Shown here in pieces: positions 29,884 through 43,000 of a stretch of DNA of 64,000 nt (position 1 is its first letter; each line of letters starts with the position of its first letter). Below the pieces are notes generated by a model. It did no database searches. It worked only from the letters and a program-made list of their open reading frames with translations, and was not told the DNA's origin. Position numbers and translations under genes: made by a program. The stretch comes from Linyphia triangularis (taxonomy: Eukaryota; Arthropoda; Arachnida; Araneae; Linyphiidae): contig OZ021729.1 of assembly GCA_963978545.1 (NCBI GenBank), positions 14,411,501-14,475,500 on the forward strand, in the 5' to 3' direction.

Positions 29884-31439
29884 AATAAATTTATATAATG
29901 CTGTACTGAAATTATTTTTTAGGATTTGAGTTATTTTAAACTTTTTGACTAGATTCTTAACTTTTCAAAATGCAGTCATTATAATGACACTAAAATACAT
30001 GTCTGGTCGCAAGTTCTGTTTGACTTTTTTAGCACTAAAACTATGAAAATGATCCAAAGTATAGGTAAACATGGAAAACTAAATTTATATTTCTTCTAAA
30101 ATGGCAATAAAGAGTGGATCAATTGAAAACTTAATATACCATTTGGTATAGAAAGTGTCCTATGATTGATTTCTTGTGTGCCTTTTCCAGAGTTTGAAAT
30201 ATGTCACTATTTAAAATCATATTTTATATAAATTCTTTGCTAGTCCTGGAATGCATAAATGTACATCAATATAATATAGTGTAGAACGTAAAGATGTATT
30301 GGCAATAAGCTAATAATAGCTACAGGTTCACAACAGGGAGATACATCTACAATGAGTATTTAATTGGATCTAAATGAAATTTCATTTTTACTATTTTACA
30401 AAATGATTTGCAATCAATCTTTATTGTTGTCAAGTAAAATAAAACTGGAGTTAATGCATTGATTTTTTTAATATCATGATATGTAAACTTATAATTTGAT
30501 ACACATACATTACTTATCCTGGGAATAACAGGTTATGGTGTTGAAATAGTTTAAAAAACATTAAAATATATGCCTAGTTTTCATAAACTTAAATATGATT
30601 GAAGTTTACAATGATATGAATAAATGGAGCTGCGTAGCCCAATTTATATTTATGATACACACATTTAAAAATGGTTCCTTCTGAAAAGACTCAAAAATAA
30701 AATTCTGTGGGTTTTCGGGAGCAAAAGGTTAAAAGTGAGGAACCCAATATCTGTGGGCTGAATGTGAATCAAAATTCTTTGTGTGAAAGGTTCTGTTTTT
30801 GAGAAGTTAAATAAGAAGAAACCCTGAAATTTACTTTCAGGAAGAAAATGTGCAATTCAAGCAAATGAATCACTTTTAAAGGGTTATTTTTTCAATAGAG
30901 AAATTTCGAGATGGGCCAGTAAAGTGAAGGTTCATTTAAATAATTGTACATTTTGCGCTTTTTCTATGCTGAAGGAAACCAAATACTTGTCCAAAGTAGA
31001 AAATAACTAAAGTTCAAATAAAATTTTTCACATAAATATCTGAACTTAATCAAATGAAAGATTCAGATAAATTTTTACCTCCTCCTATATCATTTTAATT
31101 AATTTAATACCAAATAAAAGTTATAGATGAGGATATCAGAATTTTTTTTGCAAAATTATCAGAAAAGTAATGGTTCATCAGGATATTTCAAATTCAAAGA
31201 AATTATTTTCAACATCCAGTTGATTATAAACAGCTGATCATATTAGCTGTTTAAAATAAGCTGCACGTACCAATAGTGGTTGGTTTTTATATTACAAGAG
31301 TCAATATTGGCTATACTGGGTCAAACATTTGTTTCTTGCAAATCAAAAACTTAAAATATCAAAATACTAAAAAAATAAATTTAACAAAACATTCCTATCT
31401 AGTTTGTAAAAATAAAATCCTTAAGAAATAAAAACAAAT
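29884..31439. other. ALKBH1 3' flank and non-coding sequence
   Basis: The 3' untranslated region probably ends near one of the AATAAA motifs at 29884 or 30104. Nothing further is recognised up to the LINE remnant. Confidence 0.4.
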
Positions 31440-32330
31440 TTGGGTGAGGATCGTTGTCCAGCAAGTCCTCCAATGTAAAATTTGTCCTACCAAAGCGGTA
31501 CCATCTTACATGTTTAAAATTGGGACAAATACACATGATTTACAGTTAAAACATAGCTGCACCGTGAACATGTTGGTGCTGGTTCAGCACACATCAAATG
31601 TTTATGTGTGAAGTGACTATGACCAATACAAGTCTTGCAAGAATGTTATATCGATGGTATTAAACTTCTTAAAATGGCTTGACAGATGATTTAATGAATT
31701 ATTATTTATTTGGTTTTTCCGTTTAGCCTCACTTATTCTGGGCTTGTTCCACAGCATGCTTTGCATCACACAAAGGTATGAAATTGTCACAGATAGAGGC
31801 ACTTTTTGCCGCAGCATCAGTGAAATCATTCCCATGGATACCAGCATGCCCATGAATCCAACAAAGCAAAACATCATACGATCGTTTGAGGGTCGCCTTC
31901 AATCCTACAGTTTGTAAAACTAGTGGATGGCTTTGAACAGAAAAGCTCGGGAATGCCTCAATGCAACTCCTCAAATCAGTGTAAATGATGCAAGTTAAAA
32001 ACATTCAGTAATGCTAAGTAAATGGCATAAATTTCCGATGTAAACACAGAACAAAATGAGTGTAGTTTATTTGTAATTGTCAAATTTTTAAAAATGGCAG
32101 CTGAACCTACAGTCATTTGATTTTGAACAATCGGTAAAAATGTCATGGTAGTCATTAAAACATTGTCTATGGTGATAACAAACCTGATGAAAATTGACGT
32201 TTGGAGTAGATGGCATGTGGAAATGAGTAAAGTCATGAATAAAATTAAAATGCATGTCACTCCAAGATGGAGGTATGTCTCCTCTGCAGAGCACAGGAAT
32301 ATCTGTGATACTGTAAAAACTTAAAATATC
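31440..32330 (-). mobile_element. Non-LTR retrotransposon fragment with RNase H domain
   Basis: On the minus strand, broken frames encode a type-I RNase H: a VGSAAIFKN strand, FTSEIYAIYLAL (Glu), IYTDLRSCIEA (Asp) and LLCWIHGHAGIHGNDFTDAAAKSA (His and terminal Asp). This is the C-terminal domain of I/Jockey-like LINE ORF2. The degenerate Cys/His-rich tail seems to run down to about 31450. Frameshifts and loss of the reverse transcriptase make it a 5'-truncated dead copy. Confidence 0.75.
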
Positions 32331-34014
32331 TCCTATTCTAAAACCAAAAGATGAGATGAACGATCATCTGTACCAATAGTGGGTGCACTGTCTTAGTTGA
32401 TGTGGCCTAGGATTACCATTTAAGTAAAGTGGGCTCAAAACTTGCATGTTTGCTTAGCACAAAGTTTTTTGTCTGCTATTCTATGGTTACATGGAAAAAA
32501 AATGGTAACATCCGAGTGGGCAATCATCAACTTAAATAAGAGCGGATCCAATATACAGAGAGCTCTTGCATTTTATATTTTCCATTTCCAAAAGCCAGTC
32601 AAGGTACCAAGCAAAGAGTATTTCCTTTGTATATAATTCCAATGAATTCTTTGGGTGCTTTTTCAACTCAGAATGATTTAAGGAAAAGAGACATTTGTAT
32701 AAAAAAATTAATTAGTTGATGCCTATTGAATATGAATGAAATGGCTATATATAATGAATAAGTATATGATTAATGTAGATATGTGTATGGTGGTGTCTCA
32801 AGAGAATAATTCATTTAGAAATTGGATTACAAGTTCATCTTTTTACTCATTTAATAAAAAAAATTTAAATTGGATCGTAAAGTTTAAACTTTCGAAATTC
32901 TTAAAAAATGTAAGTACAGTGAGCCCTCATCATAGCGTCCCTTGATATATTGCACATTCGGATAAATAACGCTTTTGCTGTCTCCCATTTTCCCCTGATT
33001 TTACGTTTTATCATATCGCTCTGTCAGATAGATCGTGCATCTTGCTTGTCTCCCGATAAGCATTATAATGTTGAGAGGCTAAGGTATTTTATAATTTACC
33101 TTGTTTCAAGTATCAACTTGAATACTTGAATCCAAGATTGAGAAAAGGCAATTTTTAAAATAAATAGCAATTTCAGCTGGATTACATTCAGATTGTTACA
33201 CATATTCTTCAACACAGATGAAAACTTATATTAATGAAACAGGACTTTATTTATATAAATATATATATTTATTGCTTTTATTTTCTACATAAAACAACAC
33301 AAGTAAATTGAATAATATACAATTTTTTTTTCTGTCAGTGCATGATATAGCAGATGCTCCCCTGATTGAATATAGTTCATAATGTTTCAAATTGAAAATA
33401 CATCCTTTTAAGAATTTTTATTTTTCGAGAATAATTTAGTCAAACAAATAATTTATAAATATTTTTCATCCCATTAGACAATATGAACACTTTGGTGACA
33501 ATGGCAGATTTTACAGATCATGCCTAAGACAAATTTTAATAAAATTATAAGTCAGTCTAAACATTATTGATTAACTTTTGATAAATAATGTAATAGAAAT
33601 AACATTTTCAAATGCATAGTTTTGAGGTTTTGTCACATTATTTTATATTGTGGTTTAGTTAAAAAATTTTTAGATTTACAATTTTTAAGATTTTCTGATC
33701 AAATCTACATTATGATTTTAAATACAAATAAAAAAATGATCAGAAATGCTAATACAATATGAAAAGGGTTGTGAATTTATAAATATACTTTTATTACATT
33801 TACATATAAATAACAATAAAATTTTAAAAAGTTCATTTGCACTTTAAATCTGCTATTAACCTATATACACATCATTAATATTTTTACATGTTTTAAAACA
33901 AATATCTTTTACTAATGTCTTTAGTCACAACTGCATAGAATTCACTCACAGATGAAATCTTCAACATCTCACTAATTCTAATTTTTTCTAATTGCACTAG
34001 ATCGTTACCTCATG
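32331..34014. other. Non-coding sequence including probable GBF1 3' untranslated region
   Basis: A single pogo-like end (TACAGTGAGCCCTCATCATA) occurs at 32915-32934 without a matching right end. On the minus strand AATAAA occurs at 33790-33795 (TTTATT on the plus strand), a candidate 3' end for GBF1. Open frames at 32442-32636 and 32736-32945 show no domain. Confidence 0.4.
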
Positions 34015-34040
34015 GAATGTGGTCCATCTTTTTGAGAATT
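34015..34040 (-). CDS. GBF1: GBF1 probable last coding exon
   Basis: Acceptor GAATTTTTCCAG|AATTC leads, in the required phase, to [11 protein letters not shown] and a TAA at 34015-34017. It was chosen because acceptor, phase and position fit. The sequence is too short to confirm by similarity, so another terminal exon is possible. Confidence 0.5.
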
Positions 34041-37000
34041 CTGGAAAAATTCAAGTAATTATTCATTTCATAAAAGGAAGGGACACAGTTATCAGTATGC
34101 TCGTGTCATGATTATAAGAGTTCATTAAAAGTTTTTTTTAAATGTGGGTGAACAATATTTGTACCCTATAATGTTTGTAATATCTATACGAAAAACACCA
34201 TCTCTATTTTACTTAATTATCTGTATAAACTACACTTTCTCCTTTTTCCCCATATTATCTGCATAAAGAACACTCCCTAAGAGTTCTAGTTTTACATTAG
34301 AGCTGACCTATGTTAAGAAATCTTTTATCCCTCTACTTTTGAAAATTGCTCTTTAAAAATGAGTATTCCCGTTATAAAGCCTTGGTTTAGATTGTATTGT
34401 ATAACTAGAGATAGGGCAAAACACACAAAATATTGCTATCGTAACTTGAAAAATTAATCCAATTAAAACTGATTGGATAATTTTTCAAGTTACATATTGA
34501 TTATTATTATTCATTTGTAAATGAATATAAAAATAGATTAATTATTTATAAATGCATCGATAATTTTTATGTGCAATTGCAACTTATTTAAGTGATTTTG
34601 AGCTCGGATCAAATTTTTATAGTGTGACCACTACTAAGAAAACCATAGATTCAGCACCATGGACTAACTTTTTACTTTCCAAAGATTGATAGAGTGCATT
34701 GTCATCAACAATGAGTCTATCTGCCAAGTTTTAGACCGATTGGATGACAATAATTGGGTTAATTAGCCGTACGAAGCGCATGTAAAAGCGAGTTTTTAGT
34801 GACAATCCTACGCATTTTTGTAAACAACGTTTGATAGAAAGCATTTTTGTAAACAATGAATCTGCCAAGTTTCAGCTTGATAAAATGATGGCAAGTAAGT
34901 TGATTAGTCCTTTAAAGTGGAAATGGAAACGTAAAAATTTATTCACAAATTTTCTAAAAGAAAGGTTTATTGATGTGATATGATTTCTTCTTGGTGTAGA
35001 GTTTCAGACAATACTAATTCAAAACATGCAAAATTTTGTATTTACACACTTTGAAGAGATAATAGAGTACATCTCTTTTGCAATAATTTCAAAATTAATT
35101 TGTATTATTTCAATGGTCTCCACATGTAGTAGAAGACACAAACATATGTAACATTTGAAATCTTAATTTCAAGATAAAATTTTCAATCAACACATTGCTG
35201 CTATTATGTGTGATAAAACCAGAATTTATGATTGAAAAAACTGTGACAAGTCCAAATTTCCCATAAGGTTAATATAAATATTCATAACGTAAAATACACT
35301 GTGATAATTAAAGTATCGCTTTTGGTCTGTAAATCAGAGTAAAGATCAAGTAAGAAACCTGACTTTTATATCACGAACTTACCTGCGGAGAAGTGAAGAT
35401 GGGCATGTTCGTTTGCGTCATGACCTCTGGATCCAACAGCAATGGCAGAGCAACAGGTGTCGATGACACATTCTGCGGAAAGCTTGCCTTGGCTGTGCAG
35501 CTGGTGATGGGGGTAGCAGCTGCACTGTGGGGAATCGGTGATGAAGGGGGGTGGAGGATAAAAGACACAGGGGTGGAGGACAAAGATGTGTCTTCTGTTG
35601 GACTTTTTACTTTGGGAACACTGACTGGACTAGATGGACTGATCAGAGCGGTTTCTTGGATTTTATCACATGGATCTGAGGATGCTGGAACATAACATTT
35701 TTGTTATTAGCTTATATTATTGGAAGATTGTTAGGAAACAATTTATATTTTAGTATAATATTAGGGGAAGAGGAGCACCTAACTAACTCTTAACAGACAG
35801 CCTATCAAACAACATTAGACCATGCCACAATTGAAGGGCTAAGGCAAAGAACGATCAGGGTCTGTTTTTCTCAACTCACCAGAAAAGCTGATTTAAAGTT
35901 TCAAGTATCAGGGTTGAGGTAAATGGTTGCTCAAAATCTCACGTACCATGGTATCTATTTAAAGAAGACTCTGCATGATTAAATTATCTGCTATAACCTT
36001 GCAGATGGCGATAAAACATTGATTTCGAAAAAATTGGAAACCGATTGTTCTTTGCTGTGGCCCTTCAATTACTATAACCTTTTTTTAACAGATAGGTTGC
36101 AGAGCGTCAATGCAAGGAATAAATTCTGATCTGTTGGCTTTTGTTCTAAAGTTCATAGTTAGAAACCAAATAGGTATTTATTATGAGTAGCCAATTAAAT
36201 ATATATATTAGTTTGAATAAACATGACAAAATCACATATTCGTTATGCAATGTAACTTTTTTAAAAAATGCAATCATGGATCATAAATAATTTTTTATGA
36301 AAAGCAAACCAATGCACTTATTTTTTGACAGTTGTCAAGTTTGAAATATACGCGTAAAAATACTGTGAGGAGTTTTTGAAAATATGGAGTTTACATTCAT
36401 TATAGACCAGACATTTTGAAAATCCCTTCAAAATTAACAATATCTTGTCACTTACACTTTACCAGGGGTGATTCATCTCAATCTATTTTTGTGTGGCAGT
36501 CATGTTAGATAACATTACCCAAGTAAAATATTACCAGGTTAAGCCTGTTTCCAATTATAGCTAATTTCAAACAGCTTTTCTAAAATGCTTCTGGTTCATT
36601 TTAATGGTACACGAGTTACATCAAGTGTTTGTTTTCATACATCACTCATGAAATTGATTTCTTAATTTATTCAAGATTAATTTTAATGTTAAGTTAAAAT
36701 CGTATATATTAATCCTTTGTTCGGTTATTCGATAATTTGCAATACAAGAATGATTAATCAGTTTTATATGAATTTTTATACTTTAATAATGTTACGAATT
36801 TCTCATGTTATGTTCAATCACACACAAAGCTTTCAAACCAAGAACATCTACAAAATTATTAAACGTGTAATTTTGAAAACCAAACCATTGCTTTTTAGTA
36901 AAAACTTGAATATTTTGAAACGTTTCTAGTAAAAAAATATATATATAATTCTCGAATTACGAGTCTTCTTTTATACAAATTATAAGTGAAACTCATTAAG

Positions 37001-40000
37001 GATATCCCAATTTGCATTCCTCTAGAAATACATATAGGCACCCTTGATGCTCTATGCATAATAGGGTAATGCTGCAATAATTGCATTAGAAAGTAAAGCA
37101 TGGATTGATTTCAAAGTTTTGATACAATACTTACCTGAAATTTTGTTGGCACTCATTAGACACAATAAGACTCATTAAAATTTATTTAATGTATTAGAGT
37201 AATAGATGGTTAAATTTTTCAATTAGGTCAACACAACAAAAAACAACTTTCAAGTAGCTGAAAATTACATATTTCATTTTATGACCTAAATCTTCACCAT
37301 TAAAAGGGACATTTTAATTGTTTAACTACTTAAAATAAAGTTTTTGTGTGAAAAACTTAGGAATAGTATCTGGTTTTACATTTTGATTTACAGTAGTAAG
37401 CACATTGAAGATAAGTAAAATATCCTTCTTAAATATAAGGAAAAAAAATTCTTAATGTCAACACACCAGTATCTAATTTTTTAATATAGTTTTTTAAAAT
37501 ACAATATCAAATATACAGATATGGATGAAAAAAAAAATTCACTTATTAATTTTCAATAAAAATTAAGTCAAACATATCTAACCAGGATTCCCACTCTTAT
37601 TGAAGAAAAAAAAATTCAAGGACCTTTTTAAGAAAATTCAAAGACCTCTTTGAGAAAATTCAAGGACCATAAAATTACATACTGTAGATATACAAATAAC
37701 AAAATGGAGGTGGAGATTATTTGGTGGTCACTTAAAAATTCAAGGACTTTCAAGGACCTCATCTTGTTTTCAAGAACTAAATTTCATCCAAAAAATTTCA
37801 AGGACCAGATTTTATAATTTTTTTTTTCGAGGACTGCAGTTAACTCGGCTAACTTAAATTTATGACTGTAAATTAATTTTACTAATGTTATAAAAACTAT
37901 CAATACAAAAATAACAATTTGACACTCACACTTAGAAGGGTCTTCTTCCTTGGTAGCTTCAGGCACTTGTTCTTTCTGGTCAGTCGCTTTAGACACTGAC
38001 TGCTTAAACAGCTCGTTTTTGAGTCCAGGAAGGAAGGCGTTGATGCGATCCCATGTTATGTGCCACATTTGGCACTTATCGCTGTTGCTCCCATCTTCAG
38101 GGCATTCGAATACTCTTGCGGTGTCCATCACTAACAGCATGTTCTTTAAAGATTCTGGAATGGCTTCAGCCTACAAAGCAGCACATGCAGAAAGATTCAA
38201 GGAATGGTGATTACAGTATTGTTGATGAGAACTTTATATAATCCCTAAATTTTTGAAATTGTGAACAATTCATTGATTTATAAAGAAAGAAATATTCCCC
38301 AAGAAAACTGCACCAATGTGGTAACTGACATTTAGGATTTTTTTAGATAACTGGGGTGAAATCTTTAACTGTTACAAAACTATTGTGGTATTTGTGAATT
38401 TGCTTTATTTGAAAGAAACCTTTATGTGTTTAGAACAAGTATTCATAAAAACACATATACACATTAAACTAAATTTTTTAAAAATTGCATTAGCAACAAA
38501 AATATGGTTGTCATACAGATTTTATTAAGTTCCTGATTTCTATTATAAAACATAATTAGTTTATATAAATAATAGTTCTTAAATAAGAAAAATTTATCAA
38601 GAACCTTAACAAAGAAACATTTTGTATCATTGAGGAGTAATCACCTTTTTTGTAAAAGGACACAGTGCTCGTTAATAACTTTCAAGATTAAACTAACAAT
38701 GCAAGGTTATTCAAATAGCAGTAGAAAAGTCTAAGTCAGTTATACAGCTTTGATTGAAATGAATGTTACCTTTAATTAAAAAAAAACAAACTTAGTTACC
38801 TTTGTGATATTTGAATTAAAAATACTTAGTGGAATATTGCTATTAGTTTTTAAGAAACTTTAATTTTAAAAGAGTTTATAATTGAAATTGCTTAGACTAT
38901 GAAATTATAAAGAAAAAGTTGATTTTATACCAGTAAATCGCTTCCATCAGCATGCATATATTTGTCCATGAACTCTAGAATCGTTAACCAAAGAGCCATA
39001 AACGTAGGCAAAGTCAAAAGCGGACTCAAATGCTGAAGGAAAACCTAAAAGCAGACGAAACATATTTTATAAAATGAATATTTTAATGGCAGTTAATGAC
39101 CGTAATTTCTCAAATTTTTTTATATTTTATGAAAATACTGACTTTGCAAAGTAATGTGGCTCCTCTCATGCGAGTTTCTTCCATTCCAATTGGGTCGTTT
39201 GGATTGATAGTTTCAAGAAGTTTAGCAAGTAGGGGAAATAATACCTAAACAACAAAATACACACAAATTTAACCAGTCCACCTCAATACATAGTATAAGA
39301 TCAAAGTGTTTAGTTTCAGAGAATAATTGTGTTAAAAATACACCAGACCTATTTAATAAAACTTAGTAAAAATTAGCAATATTTTGCTACATACACTTTA
39401 ACCCAGTAATACTTATTAGAATAGAAGTACTTAAGTGAATTATGTTGTTAAATCACGACTTTGAAACAATTTGCGTTAATGTTTTTTAGCAATGGTGGAC
39501 CCACAAAGCATTCTAAAGATAACTACCACCATCTATTGATATTCTGAAGTCTTGATCCACAACAGCCCTGACTTAACCCACTTTAGCTTCGAGTACCTCG
39601 TAGGATTAACACAGACACATGTTAAAAAATATTGCTTTTTTAAAATTAATTTTCTAAAATGGGTTTTTTAACATATGATCAGAAATTGACAAACAGAATG
39701 AAATTTCCATGAGTAGAATATTAGATGTTATATATTATCCAACATAAATGTAATAAATTAGCAGCTTCCACATCTAAAACAAATGAAGAAAATTACTTTA
39801 TTAAAACAGGACTCCCATTCTAATGGTGTTAGAGTTTGAAGGTCATGCACTAAAAGAGCTCTGGGCAATAAGGTAAGAGCAGCAGTTCTGATAGATCTTC
39901 TGGAGTCGCAACAAAGGCGAGCAATACCTATAAAATATTAATGAAGCCTAATTAAATAAAAATTCTTCAAAAAGGATCTATAATACAACATAATAGGAAA

Positions 40001-43000
40001 CTATAAGAACAGGGATTTGCACTGTGATGATAAACCATAAGCTCTTATCTATTTTTAAATCTTTTACATTAACTTTGATTTTGTGTGTGTGTGACTGGAT
40101 ATGTCAATGGAGGGCAAATCTGAGGAGGCCAAATTAACCACCGTGGCTTCATCCAATAGAGCTGAAACTTGGCAGATAGATTCGATGACAATTCATTCTA
40201 TCAAATTTTGGCTGCTGTCACTGTCACTAAAAGGTTGTTTTTACGGAATACTAATACACCAACTTGCCGTCATCCAATCGCGCTGAAATAGCATTTAACT
40301 GATCATTAAAACTCTTTCCTGTTGCCAAAATTAAATTATTTTAATCAGAATAAATAAATGATATTTGGATGAGAGTGCTAAATTAACATTCATTTTTAAT
40401 GAATAAATTTTTAAAAGTAGTTTACATCATATTTTGCTGATAGAGATCTTTTTAATATTTGAAATTGGATGCCAACACCAAGCATATGCTGGCAACATAA
40501 ACGGCACTTAGTAAATCGATAAATTTTTTTTCAATGTATATAAATTATTTATATTAAAAACTTTTTTATGGGTTATATTATTAGCTTCTGCACTCTACTA
40601 AAGTAGTGTAAGCTTATACAAAGGCTCTGTCATTCAGTGTGGGGTCAATACTTCCATATAACTCTGAAAATGCTACAGGTATGTGTAATGCAATATAAAG
40701 AAATAGTTAAAACAAGTTCCCTTAAAAAATTTCAACTGGATATTATGAGCAGAGAGGATATTATAAATATAAAGTCAACAGGATGTCAATTTGCAATAAT
40801 TAATCCTAAATTATAAATGCTTCAGACATTCTTCTTCTATCAGTTTAAAGGACTAAATCAGATTATTAGGATGACATAAGATTCAAATTGGAAGTGTATT
40901 AAAGTCTGATAAAAATAATGTTTTATGGGAAGTCCAGAATTTGACACCAAATGGTGACATTACAACTTGGACATTAAGTGAAAAGATTTTACACACAAAC
41001 TCCTCAACATGTTTATAAAAACTCTGAGCTTTTTGATCTGCATCTTTAAACATAAAAAGGTAGGACTTAAGTCATTAAATGTTGCTAAATAGTACATGCT
41101 TGGTATCTGGAAATGATGTACCACAGTAAAAATATAAATAGGATAATTTACCTTGCAAAAGTGGACACCAGCAACTTGACCAAAGGTTGGTAATTGGCTT
41201 TATTTCACTAATGTAATCAACAGGTTCCAATGGATTGCATATAGAAGCCGCTCGTGTATGAAGCGTATGCATTAGATCAAGAAGCTGTAAATGATACAGG
41301 GTTAAAAGAAACATTTAAAGTGGTACAATATAATTGGGAGGGTCGTATTTCAACTCTAACTAAACGATTTAAATAAGTGCGGAAAAGTTGCTAAATTAAA
41401 AAAAAGAATATTTTTTTTTTAAATCAACTATCTAGTTTTTGAAAATTTTGAACTTGTGATAAATTTATCAGATTGCATTAAAAATCTGTAAATTAAGTCA
41501 ATGATGTCACTAATATTTAAAAAAATGGTAATAAAGGTTCAGCACACTTCCGAATGGAAGGAATCATTTTCTGTGAAAATATTTAAAATATGAAAAGAAA
41601 GCGTATTAAAACGAGTAGAACTAAAATACAGGGATGAGTTTGGTAAAAAATCAAAAAGCTGAAAACAAAACTCCAAACGTTTTATGCGTAAAACACTTTT
41701 TAAGCTATCATCAGGTATGGTATAGCTTCACATTAAAAAAAAACAACTTTAAAATCGATGGAATCCGGCAAAAACTACAAATTTTCAACAAGTCAAACAA
41801 CTTTAAGCAACTATACCATATTGACAAACAGGCTGAATATAATTAAACCTAGTTTTCTAAATTTTTAAGCTACATTTTAAGTAGTAAAATCTTTACATTT
41901 AAATTTCTATTCCTACTGTTCAGCTTGTTCAATAAAATAAAAAGCAACAAACAATTCTACATACAATAGCTGTTAAAATAACTTTAAACACAGCTTCTTT
42001 AGAAATTTTTTAATTAGAACTAATTTTCAGAATATTTTTTATATCATTTTTATACAAAATGATATAAAATGTTTAGTATAGATTCACATGAAACGGCGAA
42101 ATCGATCCTTAAATAGGCACTAATCACGGATATAGCGGCTATCGCATTTACGGAAGTCTAGGCGAATGGCTACGAAACGGTGTTGAAAATCTCGGTAATA
42201 GCCGGAATTGTATTAGAGTAAACCTCGGCGAAAATGACCATCTCTCAAACGAAAGCAATAGCGTTTGCAATACCAGCGAAAATCTAAATATCAGCCGAAA
42301 TGAAAATCACAACAACGTGAGTATCGGCGATAGCGTCCACGATATCTGCACAAATTTCGATAATATCGGCATTTTCTTGGTAATACTAGTGCAAATTTCG
42401 GTAATATCGGATGTTATCAAAGTAAAGCATTTCACGAAAACAACTCTCACACCAACTGAAATATCAAAGTTAGAACCTAACTAATCAAAGTTAGAAATAT
42501 CAAAGTTAGAACCTAATATACCGGAGCAACTCTCAACAATAACGCTATTGTATGGACGTGACGTATTACCATCGACGACACTCGACGAAATTACCATAAA
42601 AAAATCTCGGCGATAGCGCAATTCATCATGGTACTATCAACATTCTTTCGGTAACATCGGTGCAAATCTCAGATTTTACAACAGGGTAGCACACTCAACG
42701 AAAATGCCCATCACATAAACGTAAATATCAGCGTTAGCGCCGAAGATACCAGAACAATTCTCAGCAATAACGCTGTTATATCGGAATAATACTCCGGGAA
42801 AATGGTCACCACAACAACCTAAATCACAGTGATAAGGCACGTCCTAGCCACACAAATCTCGGCAGTAACGGACATTACATCAGCGTAACGCTTAACGAAA
42901 ACAAGCAACACATATTAACGTAAATAAACGATAGTTCCGTGGATGTCAGACTTGGAAGCAAGCGCATTATTAGTATACGTTAATCGCGTGAAATCGTAAG

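Noticed and set aside
32915..32990. pogo-like left end TACAGTGAGCCCTCATC
   Set aside because: No matching right end was found nearby, so a complete element cannot be claimed.
35393..35695. Plus-strand 100-residue frame
   Set aside because: It is the complement of the GBF1 proline-rich exon, which has matching splice sites and phase.
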